DNA of 64,000 bases from Oscillospiraceae bacterium (GCA_015064445.1 SVSE01000007.1:1-64000), one strand, 5' to 3'. Positions 8,711 through 18,398 are shown, counted from the stretch's first letter. Notes: generated by a model from the sequence alone, not told the origin. Made by a program: numbers and translations.

Positions 8711-8746
8711 TTTGCAATTTAATTGCAAAAACAATTATGCTAAAAT
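8711..8746 (+). promoter_or_regulatory. Regulated promoter and operator of the uronate operon
   Basis: A perfect palindrome TTTGCAATTTAATTGCAAA (8711-8729) covers the position where the -35 box should be. The -10 TAAAAT (8741-8746) has a TGC extension, but the matching -35 (TTTAAT) is poor. A weak -35 overlapped by a palindrome suggests an operator; which protein binds it is not shown. Confidence 0.5.
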
Positions 8747-8781
8747 AGGATTAGAAAAGAATTTTCTAAAAGGAGATTTAT

Positions 8782-9825
8782 ATGAAGCTTACATTTCGTT
8801 GGTACGGAGATGGCGACCCCATTTCTCTTGAAAAAATCAAGCAAATTCCTCAAATGAGTGGAATTGTATCAGCAGTTTACGATGTCGCGCCAGGTGGCAT
8901 TTGGAGCGAGCAGAGTATTCAAAAAATCAAGGACGATGCAAATAAGGCAGGTCTCGAATTTGAGGTTGTTGAGAGTGTGCCCGTGCCTGAGGAAATCAAA
9001 TATGGTGGAGAGCGCGCTGATGAGCTCATTGAAAATTACTGTGAGAATGTAAGGCGACTCGGTAAGGCAGGCGTTAAGTGCATTTGCTATAACTTTATGC
9101 CCGTTTTTGACTGGCTTAGAAGTGAGATGGAGCATCAAAACCTTGATGGCTCAAACTCTCTTGCATATAGTGAGGCGGAGCTCTTGCTTCTCGACCCCGA
9201 AAAAAGTGAGCTTTCGCTTCCTGGCTGGGATGAAAGCTACACAAAGGCAGAGCTAAAGCGCCTTATCGCAATTTATAAGGGCATCGGAGAGGACGGACTT
9301 TGGAAAAACCTCGAAAGATTCTTGAAAAAGGTTATTCCAGTAGCCGAGCAGGCAGGCGTCAATATGGCAATCCATCCTGATGATCCGCCGTGGAGCGTTT
9401 TTGGACTTCCAAGAATTATAACCAACGAGGAAAACTACGATAGATTTCTTTCAATTGTTCCATCTAAGGCTAACGGACTTACATTCTGTACAGGCTCGCT
9501 TGGTGCTTCGTGCGACAATGACCTCGTAAAAATGGCTAAAAAATATGTCGATAGAATTCACTTTCTACATCTTCGCAATATCAAGATAACGGCGAATAGA
9601 GAATTCCACGAGGTTGCCCATCCAACCGAATGTGGCTCACTTGATATGTTCGGAATTGTTAAGGCCCTTGTTGAAGGTGGCTTTGACGGATATGTGCGCC
9701 CTGACCATGGTAGAATGATTTGGGGCGAAAGAGGTAAATATGGCTACGGTCTTTATGACAGGGCACTTGGTGCTGCATATATCGTAGGACTCTTTGAAGC
9801 AATTGAAAAAATGACGGAGAAATAA
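8782..9825 (+). CDS. uxuA: Mannonate dehydratase
   Basis: UxuA dehydrates D-mannonate to 2-keto-3-deoxygluconate, the key step of the glucuronate branch of hexuronate catabolism. The 347-residue protein has the expected family length and TIM-barrel layout, with NFMPVFDW near residue 112, the metal-site segment AIHPDDPPW, then FCTGSLGAS and HFLHLRN. It begins at an ATG after AAAGGAGA and is the first gene of a seven-gene operon running to 15.6 kb. Confidence 0.93.
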   Translation: MKLTFRWYGDGDPISLEKIKQIPQMSGIVSAVYDVAPGGIWSEQSIQKIKDDANKAGLEFEVVESVPVPEEIKYGGERADELIENYCENVRRLGKAGVKCICYNFMPVFDWLRSEMEHQNLDGSNSLAYSEAELLLLDPEKSELSLPGWDESYTKAELKRLIAIYKGIGEDGLWKNLERFLKKVIPVAEQAGVNMAIHPDDPPWSVFGLPRIITNEENYDRFLSIVPSKANGLTFCTGSLGASCDNDLVKMAKKYVDRIHFLHLRNIKITANREFHEVAHPTECGSLDMFGIVKALVEGGFDGYVRPDHGRMIWGERGKYGYGLYDRALGAAYIVGLFEAIEKMTEK

Positions 9826-9826
9826 T

Positions 9827-10888
9827 ATGAAAAAATTATTGCAGTCAAGAAATATTCCCGATTTTTTCGCAAGGTGTGCCGACCTTGCCTCTTGGGAAGA
9901 GTATAAAGAGGAATTAAAGGAGCTTTTTTTGACCGAGGAATACGGACATTTACCAAAAAAGCTCACACCAAGCATAAAAGCCGAGGAGCAGGGCGTTAAT
10001 TTTGCAGGCAAGGCTCGTTGGGAAAGCGTGTTTTTTACCTTTGAAAATAATGGCAAGGCTCACACTGTTAGAGCAGAGCTCATTTTGCCAAAAAACAAAA
10101 CAAAAATTCCTGTATTTTTATACATAAGCTTTTCTGGTGATGTGCCAAATAAATATCTTCCTATGGAGGAAATTTTAGATAACGGCTTTGGTGTTATGAC
10201 CTTTGATTACCAAAATGTAACATCTGATGATGGCGACTATTCAAACGGACTTTACGGGCTCTTTTCTGATAACGGACAAAGATGCGAGTTTGGAAAAATA
10301 AGCCTTTGGTCTTATATGGCAAGCATTTGTATGGACTATCTTGAATCGCGTGATGAGGTAGACTCTGATTGCGTAGCTGTGGCAGGACACTCTCGCCTTG
10401 GTAAAACAGCAATTCTTACATCTATATTAGATAATAGATTTGCCCTTACCTGCTCAAATGAAAGTGGATGCTGTGGCGCAGCTATTTCAAGAGGTAAAAC
10501 CGACAAAAATGAAACAATTGAGGATATTACAAGAGTTTTCCCTTGGTGGTTTAGCGAAAAGTATCTCAAATATGTATCAAATGAGGACGCACTCCCGTTC
10601 GATCAGCATTTATTGCTTGCTATGGTTGCACCAAGACCACTTATGATAGGTGGAGCAATCGAGGATGTGTGGGCAGATAACGAGGGACAGCTCCTTGCAT
10701 GTAAGCTCGCCTCATATGCTTGGTCGCTTTACGACAAGGTGGGCTTTGTAGATAGTGGCTCTGATACATCAATTGACGGAAATGTATGCTTCCATATTCG
10801 AGAGGGCTCACACTTTATGTCAAGATATGACTGGAATGTTTATATGAAAAAATTCAAGCAGATTTTAGGAGATAAATATGAAATTTGA
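9827..10888 (+). CDS. CE15-like glucuronoyl esterase / alpha-beta hydrolase
   Basis: A 353-residue alpha/beta hydrolase with a nucleophile elbow AGHSRLGKTA, the GxSRxGK form typical of carbohydrate esterase family 15, a conserved NESGCCGAA segment and a candidate catalytic histidine in REGSHFMSR. CE15 enzymes cleave ester links between 4-O-methyl-glucuronic acid of xylan and lignin alcohols. There is no signal peptide, so it probably acts inside the cell on imported fragments, which fits its place between uxuA and the mannonate SDR. A related deacetylase role is possible. Confidence 0.75.
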   Translation: MKKLLQSRNIPDFFARCADLASWEEYKEELKELFLTEEYGHLPKKLTPSIKAEEQGVNFAGKARWESVFFTFENNGKAHTVRAELILPKNKTKIPVFLYISFSGDVPNKYLPMEEILDNGFGVMTFDYQNVTSDDGDYSNGLYGLFSDNGQRCEFGKISLWSYMASICMDYLESRDEVDSDCVAVAGHSRLGKTAILTSILDNRFALTCSNESGCCGAAISRGKTDKNETIEDITRVFPWWFSEKYLKYVSNEDALPFDQHLLLAMVAPRPLMIGGAIEDVWADNEGQLLACKLASYAWSLYDKVGFVDSGSDTSIDGNVCFHIREGSHFMSRYDWNVYMKKFKQILGDKYEI

Positions 10889-11708
10889 AAATAAGGTAGC
10901 CGTAATAACAGGCGCAGGTGGAGTTCTTTGCTCCGTATTTGCAGAGGCGTTGGCTGACAATGGCGCAAGCGTTGTGCTTCTTGACTTGCACGAGGAAAGT
11001 GCTAAGATAGTAGCTGAAAGAATAATCAAAAAGGGTGGCAAGGCGCTCTATTATGCCTGCAATGTTTTGGACAAGAAGGGCATAGATGCAGTTCATGACG
11101 ATATTCTTTCTAAGCTCGGTAAATGTGATATTCTCATAAACGGTGCTGGTGGAAACAATCCAAGGGCGACCACAACAAAGGAATATTATGAAATGGGCGA
11201 TGAGCAAAGAGAGGACATAAAAACCTTCTTTAATATTGACAAGGAGGATTTTGAGGCTGTATTTTCTCTTAACCTCACAGGCTCGTTGCTTCCAACACAG
11301 GTATTTTCACAGGATATGCTTGAAAAGGGTGGCGTAATCATTAACATTTCATCAATGAATGCCTTTACTCCACTTACAAAAATTCCTGCATATAGTGGCG
11401 CAAAATCGGCAGTTTCAAATCTTACACAGTGGCTCGCAGTTCACTTCGCTCAAAATGGTATAAGAGTTAATGCAATCGCCCCTGGCTTCTTCGTAACAAA
11501 GCAGAATAAGGACCTCCTTTTCGATAGCGAGGGCAATCCAACTCCAAGAACAGAGAAGATTCTCAGAGCAACACCTATGAATCGCTTTGGTAAGCCAGAG
11601 GAGCTTGTAGGCGCACTATTGTGGCTCTGCGATGATAGCGCATCGGGCTTTGTAACAGGAACAGTAATCCCGGTAGACGGTGGCTTTTCAGCCTATTCAG
11701 GAGTATAA
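10878..11708 (+). CDS. SDR-family D-mannonate oxidoreductase (fructuronate reductase)
   Basis: A 276-residue short-chain dehydrogenase: NAD(P) motif TGAGGVLCSVFAEAL at the N-terminus, NGAGGNNPRA, and catalytic Ser plus YSGAK. The NPRATTTKEYYE insertion after the NAG motif is typical of the SDR type that reduces fructuronate to mannonate, feeding UxuA. This is not the long-chain UxuB family, although it does the same job. It overlaps the esterase gene by 11 bp. Confidence 0.82.
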   Translation: MKFENKVAVITGAGGVLCSVFAEALADNGASVVLLDLHEESAKIVAERIIKKGGKALYYACNVLDKKGIDAVHDDILSKLGKCDILINGAGGNNPRATTTKEYYEMGDEQREDIKTFFNIDKEDFEAVFSLNLTGSLLPTQVFSQDMLEKGGVIINISSMNAFTPLTKIPAYSGAKSAVSNLTQWLAVHFAQNGIRVNAIAPGFFVTKQNKDLLFDSEGNPTPRTEKILRATPMNRFGKPEELVGALLWLCDDSASGFVTGTVIPVDGGFSAYSGV

Positions 11709-11709
11709 A

Positions 11710-12531
11710 ATGAGACTTTGTGCATTTGCAGATGAGGCCTCGGCAAACCTTGACGGTCAAATTGAGGCACTCAAAAGAAATAATATCAGCTTGCTTGAAA
11801 TTCGTGGCGTTGACGGGCAGAATATAAAGGAAATCAGCTACGAGAAAATTAAGGAAATCAAGGCTCGCCTTGATGCAAATGGAATTAGCGTTTGGTCAAT
11901 AGGCTCACCTGTTGGAAAATATAATCCTGACGAGAATTTTGCATCTCAGCTCGATGAGTATAAAAGGCTTTGCGAGTATGCAGAAATCCTCGGCGCATCA
12001 AGAATAAGAATGTTCAGCTTTTTTACTAAGGATGAGAGCAAGACCATGGGGCGTCTTGATGCATTTTGCAAGGTGACTCCAAGTGGAATTATTATGTGCC
12101 ACGAAAACGAAAAGGGAATTTTCGGTGACGATCCTGATTCTTGCGTGAAAATTCACGAGACATTCCCAACAATCAAGGCAGTTTTCGACCCTGCTAACTT
12201 CGTTCAATGCGATGTTAACACTCTTGAGGCTTGGGAAAAGCTTGAAAAATATGTTGACTATATGCATATCAAGGACGCACTTCCAAGCAAGAGAGTAGTT
12301 CCTGCTGGTAAGGGAATAGGCAATGTTGAGGCGCTAATTAGCGCATATATAAAAAAAGGTGGAGAGGTATTGACTCTCGAGCCACATCTTATGGAGTTTT
12401 GTGGACTTAAGGCGCTCGAAAACGGAGAAAGCATCGACACAGTGTCCGTATATAAGGACGAAAACGAGGCGTTCGATGCAGGCGTTAGCGCACTTAAGGA
12501 AATCTTGAATAAGCTTAATGTGAGGTATTGA
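11710..12531 (+). CDS. Sugar phosphate isomerase/epimerase (TIM barrel)
   Basis: A 273-residue xylose-isomerase-like TIM-barrel protein. It begins MRLCAFADEAS and shows the family pattern of metal-binding acidic and histidine residues (CHENEKGIFGD, AVFDPANFVQ, YMHIKDA, LEPHL). The start at ATG 11710 is preferred over an upstream in-frame ATG inside the previous gene. Members of this family act on sugars or inositols; the exact reaction is not deducible. It belongs to the uronate operon. Confidence 0.8.
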   Translation: MRLCAFADEASANLDGQIEALKRNNISLLEIRGVDGQNIKEISYEKIKEIKARLDANGISVWSIGSPVGKYNPDENFASQLDEYKRLCEYAEILGASRIRMFSFFTKDESKTMGRLDAFCKVTPSGIIMCHENEKGIFGDDPDSCVKIHETFPTIKAVFDPANFVQCDVNTLEAWEKLEKYVDYMHIKDALPSKRVVPAGKGIGNVEALISAYIKKGGEVLTLEPHLMEFCGLKALENGESIDTVSVYKDENEAFDAGVSALKEILNKLNVRY

Positions 12532-12532
12532 T

Positions 12533-13297
12533 ATGAAAATAGGAGCACAGTTTTATACACTTCGTGATAAGGCAACAAATCTTGATGATTTTGCAGAATC
12601 ACTTAAAAGGGTAGCAGATATCGGCTACACCGAGGTTCAAATTTCTGGCGTTTGCAAATACGAGCCAGAATGGTTAAAGGAAAATCTTGATAAAAACGGC
12701 CTTAAATGTGTTCTTACACACTGGTCAACCGATGAAATTCGTGACAAGCCTATCGAGGTTGTCAACGCACATAAGATTTTTGATTGCAAAAATATCGGTA
12801 TTGGCTGTATGCCGGGTGGACTTGAATTAGGCGAGACACACCTTATCAGCTTTATCGAAAACTTTACAGGTCCTGCAAAAATTCTCCACGATAATGGTGC
12901 AAAGCTCTTTTATCACAACCACGATATGGAATTTCGCAAATGCGCTGACGGAGATATGATAATAAACAAGATTCTCGAGGCTTTCCCAAAGGAGCATCTT
13001 GGAATGACCTTTGATACCTACTGGGCAGAGTTCGCAGGTCAGAGTGCAAGCGAATGGATTGAAAAAATGAAGGGCAGAGTTGAGTGCATTCACTTGAAGG
13101 ACCTTCTTACTGTTGGCGAGGAAAAGAGAATGGCACCTGTTGGATACGGTGAGCTTGATTTTGAAAAAATCATCGCATCAGCATCTGATGCAGGGGCAAA
13201 ATCCTTGCTTGTAGAGCAGGATCACACCTACGGAGAGGATCCTTTCGAATGCCTTAAAAAGAGCTATAAATACCTCAAATCACTCGGACTTAACTAA
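12533..13297 (+). CDS. Sugar phosphate isomerase/epimerase (TIM barrel), second
   Basis: A 254-residue TIM-barrel isomerase/epimerase related to its upstream neighbour, with LFYHNHDMEF, MTFDTYWAEFAG and CIHLKDLL as the metal-site strands. It starts one base after the previous stop, so the two are translationally coupled. Together with the two Gfo/Idh/MocA genes that follow, it suggests an oxidation-isomerisation route for a less common sugar released from plant polymers. That route is inferred from the gene order only. Confidence 0.8.
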   Translation: MKIGAQFYTLRDKATNLDDFAESLKRVADIGYTEVQISGVCKYEPEWLKENLDKNGLKCVLTHWSTDEIRDKPIEVVNAHKIFDCKNIGIGCMPGGLELGETHLISFIENFTGPAKILHDNGAKLFYHNHDMEFRKCADGDMIINKILEAFPKEHLGMTFDTYWAEFAGQSASEWIEKMKGRVECIHLKDLLTVGEEKRMAPVGYGELDFEKIIASASDAGAKSLLVEQDHTYGEDPFECLKKSYKYLKSLGLN

Positions 13298-13308
13298 GGA
13301 GAAGAAAA

Positions 13309-14469
13309 ATGGAAAAGATTAAGCTTGGAATTCTCGGAATCGGTAATATCGGCTCCGTGCATACAAAGAACATTATTGAGGGCAAATGCCCAAGAGTTGA
13401 GCTTTACGCTGTTTGCGACCTCAAGGAGGAAAAAACAGCTTGGGTAAAGGAGGAATATCCTACCGTAAAATGCTTTAAGGATGCTGAGGAAATGATGGAT
13501 TCGGGCATCAATGCACTTCTTGTTTGCGTTCCTCACTATGACCATCCTAAATTTGCAATAATGTCAATGAAAAAGGGGCTTCACACCTTGGTTGAAAAGC
13601 CAGCAGGCGTTTATACAAAGCATGTCCTTGAAATGAATAAGGTGGCTGACGAGTGCAATGTTAAGTTCGCACTTATGATGAACCAAAGAACAAATTGTAT
13701 CTATCGTAAAATGCGTGAAATCGTAAAGAGTGGCGAAATGGGAGAAATAAAGCGTACAAGCTGGATTATCACTGACTGGTATCGCTCACAGGCATATTAC
13801 GATTCTGGCGACTGGCGTGCAACCTGGCAGGGCGAGGGTGGAGGAGTGCTTCTCAATCAATGCCCACACAATCTTGACCTTTGGCAATGGATTTGTGGTA
13901 TGCCAACTAAGATTGATGCTAAAATGCATTATGGAAAGTGGCACGATATCGAGGTTGAGGATGATGTTACAGCATATGTTGAATACGCAAATGGCGCAAC
14001 AGGTACATTTATAACCACAACAGGCGACACCCCTGGCACAAATCGCTTCGAAATCACTCTTGAAAAGGGTAAGCTTATTGCCGAGGCAGGTAAGCTTCTT
14101 ATGTGGAAGAGCGATGTAACAGAAAAGGAATTTTCAAAGACAAACGAGATTCCATTCGGCTCTCCTAAATTTGAGCAGAGCGAGGTTGAAACCGACGGTA
14201 AAAACGAACAGCACGCAGGTATTCTTAATAACTTTGCTGATGCAATTCTCGACGGTGCACCTCTTATCGCAGATGGACGAGAGGGAATCAACGGTCTTAC
14301 AATCTCTAACTGTATGCATATGTCCTCTTGGCTTGGCAAGGAAATCGTAGTTTCCGAGCTTGATAGCGAGCTTTTCTATGAGGAGCTTATGAAGCGTGTT
14401 GCAACATCCAGAAGAAAAGAAAATATAAACGAAAATGTCAAGGTAAATATGGGAGATTCGTTTAGATGA
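13309..14469 (+). CDS. Gfo/Idh/MocA-family oxidoreductase
   Basis: A 386-residue NAD(P)-dependent sugar oxidoreductase. The Rossmann motif GILGIGNIGSVHTKNI is at the N-terminus, the family motif VEKPAGVY near residue 100, and the DWRATWQGEGGGVLLNQCPH segment carries the catalytic histidine region. AAGGAGAAG precedes its ATG. It is closely related to the next gene, probably a local duplication. Substrate unknown. Confidence 0.85.
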   Translation: MEKIKLGILGIGNIGSVHTKNIIEGKCPRVELYAVCDLKEEKTAWVKEEYPTVKCFKDAEEMMDSGINALLVCVPHYDHPKFAIMSMKKGLHTLVEKPAGVYTKHVLEMNKVADECNVKFALMMNQRTNCIYRKMREIVKSGEMGEIKRTSWIITDWYRSQAYYDSGDWRATWQGEGGGVLLNQCPHNLDLWQWICGMPTKIDAKMHYGKWHDIEVEDDVTAYVEYANGATGTFITTTGDTPGTNRFEITLEKGKLIAEAGKLLMWKSDVTEKEFSKTNEIPFGSPKFEQSEVETDGKNEQHAGILNNFADAILDGAPLIADGREGINGLTISNCMHMSSWLGKEIVVSELDSELFYEELMKRVATSRRKENINENVKVNMGDSFR

Positions 14470-15626
14470 GCATAAGGGTAGCAGTAATTGGTATCGGAAA
14501 TATAGGTACAGCTCACGCAACCACCATTTATAATGGCGAGGTTGACGGAATGGAGCTTTGCGCCCTTTGTGACACCGATGAAAATAGGCTGAGCGCGCTC
14601 GCTGAGCTTTTCCCGAATATTCCGTTGTTTAAAACAAGTGATGAGCTTTTAGACAGTAAAATTGCAGATGCTGTAATAATCTCGACACCCCATTATTTTC
14701 ATCCATCAATTGCTCTCAAGGCATTGAAGAGTGGACATCATGTTATAAGCGAGAAGCCTCTTGGTGTTTATACCTATGGTATGGACGAGCTTTTTGAGGC
14801 TCAAAGAGAAAGCGGTAAGCTTTTTGCAGTTATGCTTAACCAAAGAACAAACAAGCTCTTTTCGCTCGCTAAAAAAATGATATCGGACGGAAAAATCGGT
14901 AAAATCAAGCGCTCGTGCTGGATTATTACAAACTGGTATAGAACTGACGGATATTATGCCTCAGGCTCTTGGCGTGCATCATGGCGTGGCGAGGGGGGAG
15001 GAGTCCTTACAAACCAAGCTCCACATAATCTCGATTTGTGGCAATGGCTATGTGGAATGCCAAGTAGCATTTATGCTGTTTGCAACGAGGGAAAATATCA
15101 TAATATAGAGGTTGAGGATGAGGCAACCATTTTTGCCGAATATGAAAACGGCGCAAGTGGAGTGTTCATAACCTCAACAGGAGAATTCCCAGGCACAAAT
15201 CGTTTTGAAATCGTTGGTGAAAAGGGCAAAATCGTGCTTGAAAAGGGAACACTTACCTTAACGGAGCTTTCTGAGAATGAAAGAGATTTTTGCAAGGGCA
15301 AGTGTGATGCACCTGTTTTAAGCGAAGCAGTTATTGCCGACGAGGATTATAATGGGCACAAATTGATTTTGCAGAATTTTGCAAACGCAGTTCTTCGTGG
15401 CGAGGAGCTTATCTCTCCTGCAATTGATGCACTAAACGAGGTTGTGATAAGTAATGCCTCGTATGCGTCCTCTTGGAAGGGCGAAAAAATATCGTTGCCA
15501 CTTGACGAAAAGGAATTCCTTGATATGCTAAAGCAAAAAATAGAAAATAGCACACAGGATAATAAATCTCAGGCAGATGACCTGTTCGCAAGGGAATATT
15601 TAACTCGTTGGAGCACGAACTGGTAA
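14466..15626 (+). CDS. Gfo/Idh/MocA-family oxidoreductase, paralogue
   Basis: Also 386 residues and collinear with the upstream gene: GIGNIGTAHATTIY, ISEKPLGVY, WRASWRGEGGGVLTNQAPHNLDLWQW and GTNRFEI are shared almost exactly. It overlaps the previous gene by four bases (ATGA). Two paralogues retained in tandem suggest related but different substrates. It is the last gene of the uronate operon, followed by a terminator. Confidence 0.85.
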   Translation: MSIRVAVIGIGNIGTAHATTIYNGEVDGMELCALCDTDENRLSALAELFPNIPLFKTSDELLDSKIADAVIISTPHYFHPSIALKALKSGHHVISEKPLGVYTYGMDELFEAQRESGKLFAVMLNQRTNKLFSLAKKMISDGKIGKIKRSCWIITNWYRTDGYYASGSWRASWRGEGGGVLTNQAPHNLDLWQWLCGMPSSIYAVCNEGKYHNIEVEDEATIFAEYENGASGVFITSTGEFPGTNRFEIVGEKGKIVLEKGTLTLTELSENERDFCKGKCDAPVLSEAVIADEDYNGHKLILQNFANAVLRGEELISPAIDALNEVVISNASYASSWKGEKISLPLDEKEFLDMLKQKIENSTQDNKSQADDLFAREYLTRWSTNW

Positions 15627-15681
15627 TAAACTTTTTTGGTGCGACTTACCTAATTTTGATCAAATGCTTTATTCTGTTAAC

Positions 15682-15714
15682 AAAAAATCCACACTCGGTT
15701 GAGTGTGGTTTTTT
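15682..15714 (+). terminator. Terminator of the uronate operon
   Basis: CCACACTC and GAGTGTGG form an 8-bp stem closed by GGTT, extended by A-T pairs and followed by six T. Confidence 0.85.
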
Positions 15715-15799
15715 GCGTTCTTCATAAGGTTTACGATGCTTCTCTCAAACGGACGAGGTGGATATTTTTGTGTCTTTTTGGTAAAAATGCACAAAAATC

Positions 15800-15856
15800 G
15801 GGGGGGGGTATTTGTTTATTGTGCGAATTGACGAAAGAATTCGTGCGTGATATAAT
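15800..15856 (+). promoter_or_regulatory. LRR protein promoter with an upstream nine-G tract
   Basis: -35 TTGACG (15828-15833) and -10 TATAAT (15851-15856) with an exact 17-bp spacer. A run of nine G (15800-15808) lies about 20 bp upstream of the -35 box, an unusual homopolymer in this AT-rich DNA. Confidence 0.75.
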
Positions 15857-15906
15857 TATAATGTAAAACTATATCAATGCGCGATTTTTCGCAAGAAAGG
15901 ACTTTT

Positions 15907-18396
15907 ATGAAGAAAAAACTATTCATTTTAGCAATAATGGTAATAGCAATAATGTGCATATTTGCTATTTCCGTTAGCGCCGAAACCACACTTAAGTCTC
16001 AAACCAACAACGCATACGGCGAGCTTTCATTCTTTGATGAAAGCGTTTCGGTTGGTCGAACCAACACAAAATATGGCTACACGCCATACATTGATGCAGA
16101 GGGTACAACCTATGCAAGAGTGGTAATCGGCGATGGCACAACCTTCTATACCTTTCCAACCGCATATGCTCTTTCTAACACAGCAATTTACGGCGAAGGC
16201 AATAGAAGTATATATCATTTGGATTTGACGAGCTTAAATAGCGCTATGCAAGCTGAAACCGGCACGAATCCTGGTTGGACATACAAAAATGTTTACCGTA
16301 TTGAGTTGCCGTATAATATGACATACTTAAACGGTGGTAACAGTCAAGCATTTAAGGAATATTCTAATGTAATTGAGATTCGCTTACAGCCTAACACAAC
16401 CACAAAGGATTCTAACAAGCAAATGCTTCTTTTTTGGAACTGCAGAAACCTCGAGGTAATCCATAATCTTGACACATTTGTGTTCAAGGCAGGCGTTACG
16501 GGCGGTGCATTTCAAAATTGTGCAAAGCTAACAAACCTGACAATCGGTGTTTCTCCCGATCTAACCGACACACAGGATTCTATGTTTTCGGGATGCACAG
16601 CCCTTCAAAGCGTAAACTTCAAGGAAGCATTCCCGAACCTTACCAAGGTTGGAATGAAGTGCTTCTATCAATGTACTAACCTTGTTTCAACAAGTAGCGA
16701 GGAGGGCATAGTTTCCTTGCCCGACGGAGTAACTACAATCGGTCAAAATGATAATGGCAGTGCATTTTATGAGTGTAAGGCAATGAAATATTTGTCTTTG
16801 CCTGCAAGCCTTACACATATAGGTTCAACGGCTTTTACCAATTGCACTGCTCTTGAATTCGTTGATTTCAATGACAACCCAAATGATATAGAATTTTACA
16901 ATTACGGTCATTTTTCGGGATGTACAGCTCTTAAGGCAGTATCGCTTTCTGACAATATAACTACTTTGAAAAATAGAATGTTTGTAAGTTGTACTTCGCT
17001 TCAAGCAGTTTATCTTCCTACAAAGCTTGAGCAAATGAACACTAACGGAAACGGTCAAGGTCCATTCTGTTATTCAAGCAAGATGTATTTTGTGCAAGAG
17101 CCGTTTGAGGTTCGCGACGAAAATGGAAATTTCTTCGGCGATAGCTTCGTAATGCCAACAAAGCCCGATGTTTATTATATGCCCGAAAATCTTTCAAAGG
17201 CGGGCGGAAATGTAAGCTCAGGAACTTGGTTCCGTGACTGTGTAGGCTTGAATAAAACAATCGTAATGCCTGTCGCATTTACAAGCTCAACGGTTGTTCA
17301 GATGTTCCGCGACACTGCAACCTCAAGCAATAGAAAGAATGTTGTATATCTTGGAGATATGGAGAGCATTGCTTGGTCGGAAAGAAACCGTTACATAAGC
17401 TTTATTTTTGCAAATCCTGCTGATACTGATATCAGCTCGGTTACTTTCTCAAACTTTTATAATAACCTAAATAACGATTGCTATTTCTATTTCTGCTCAA
17501 CAGGCTACAGATATACAATGGCAGCCGCAAATGCTACCGCAGTAGCTGAAACCAAGGTTGAAAACACATACAATCACATAATGAGTCCCAAGCTTACCGA
17601 AACAACCTCAAAGGCAACCTGTATTGCCAATGCAGTAGAAACACAATATTGCTTCTGCACCTTCAAAATGCACGAGGGAGAGGTGGCAAATTCAGCAACA
17701 GGTATCCATATTTATGACGATGACCACGATTGCACAACCTCGGATAAATGCACATCGGACGCAAACTGTATTGCTGTAACCGAGGCGTTGGCGCATGAAA
17801 TTTACGAAACGCTCGTTTATGTAAGCTTCCTTGAAAACGGAGAATACTGCTACGGTTGCTCAAATGAGGGCTGTACTGTAATTGATGTTGAATCGAGCGC
17901 GAAGCCACTTTTCGATGGCGGAGAGGGCTTCTCGACAAAGGGCGAGGATGGAATCGCAGGCGGATATTCAATCAATGTTGATGCGGTAAATGAGTACAAG
18001 AGAATAAACGGCAATCTCACAGTTGGAATAATGGTAGTAAATCCAAATTACCTTGACGGAAAGGATTCATTCCTTGACGCGCAGGGTAAGGTAAATACAA
18101 GCGGTGGCGCATTGCAGATTAATATAGCGGACAGTCAGTATAAGAATGTAAGCGTTGCAATCACAGGCTTCGTAGGAAATGCTGAAGGTCTTTCACTTGT
18201 AATAGCACTTTACGCATACGATGAGGTTGAGAATGTCGAGTTTATTCAGTCAAGCACAACACAGTGTGGCGACAAGAATGTAACAATCGGCGACACAACC
18301 CTCTATACAGTAACACTTGCTTCCGTAAAGGCAGGCAACAATAACCTTTCTGACCTCGGCGACTATGTAATGCCAAGCCAAAAGGAAAACGCATAA
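15907..18396 (+). CDS. Secreted BspA-like leucine-rich-repeat surface protein
   Basis: An 829-residue exported protein. Its ATG at 15907 follows AGAAAGGAC; the ten codons upstream in frame are not needed. A signal peptide (KKKLFILAIMVIAIMCIFAI, cleaved near VSA) is followed by BspA/TpLRR-type repeats at about residues 130-500, with units such as FSGCTALQSVNF, FYECKAMKYLSLP, FTNCTALEFVDF and FVSCTSLQAVYLP. The ~270-residue C-terminal part is cysteine-rich, then beta-rich. No sortase or membrane anchor is visible, so attachment is unclear. Such proteins mediate adhesion or substrate contact in gut bacteria. Confidence 0.82.
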   Translation: MKKKLFILAIMVIAIMCIFAISVSAETTLKSQTNNAYGELSFFDESVSVGRTNTKYGYTPYIDAEGTTYARVVIGDGTTFYTFPTAYALSNTAIYGEGNRSIYHLDLTSLNSAMQAETGTNPGWTYKNVYRIELPYNMTYLNGGNSQAFKEYSNVIEIRLQPNTTTKDSNKQMLLFWNCRNLEVIHNLDTFVFKAGVTGGAFQNCAKLTNLTIGVSPDLTDTQDSMFSGCTALQSVNFKEAFPNLTKVGMKCFYQCTNLVSTSSEEGIVSLPDGVTTIGQNDNGSAFYECKAMKYLSLPASLTHIGSTAFTNCTALEFVDFNDNPNDIEFYNYGHFSGCTALKAVSLSDNITTLKNRMFVSCTSLQAVYLPTKLEQMNTNGNGQGPFCYSSKMYFVQEPFEVRDENGNFFGDSFVMPTKPDVYYMPENLSKAGGNVSSGTWFRDCVGLNKTIVMPVAFTSSTVVQMFRDTATSSNRKNVVYLGDMESIAWSERNRYISFIFANPADTDISSVTFSNFYNNLNNDCYFYFCSTGYRYTMAAANATAVAETKVENTYNHIMSPKLTETTSKATCIANAVETQYCFCTFKMHEGEVANSATGIHIYDDDHDCTTSDKCTSDANCIAVTEALAHEIYETLVYVSFLENGEYCYGCSNEGCTVIDVESSAKPLFDGGEGFSTKGEDGIAGGYSINVDAVNEYKRINGNLTVGIMVVNPNYLDGKDSFLDAQGKVNTSGGALQINIADSQYKNVSVAITGFVGNAEGLSLVIALYAYDEVENVEFIQSSTTQCGDKNVTIGDTTLYTVTLASVKAGNNNLSDLGDYVMPSQKENA

Positions 18397-18398
18397 AA

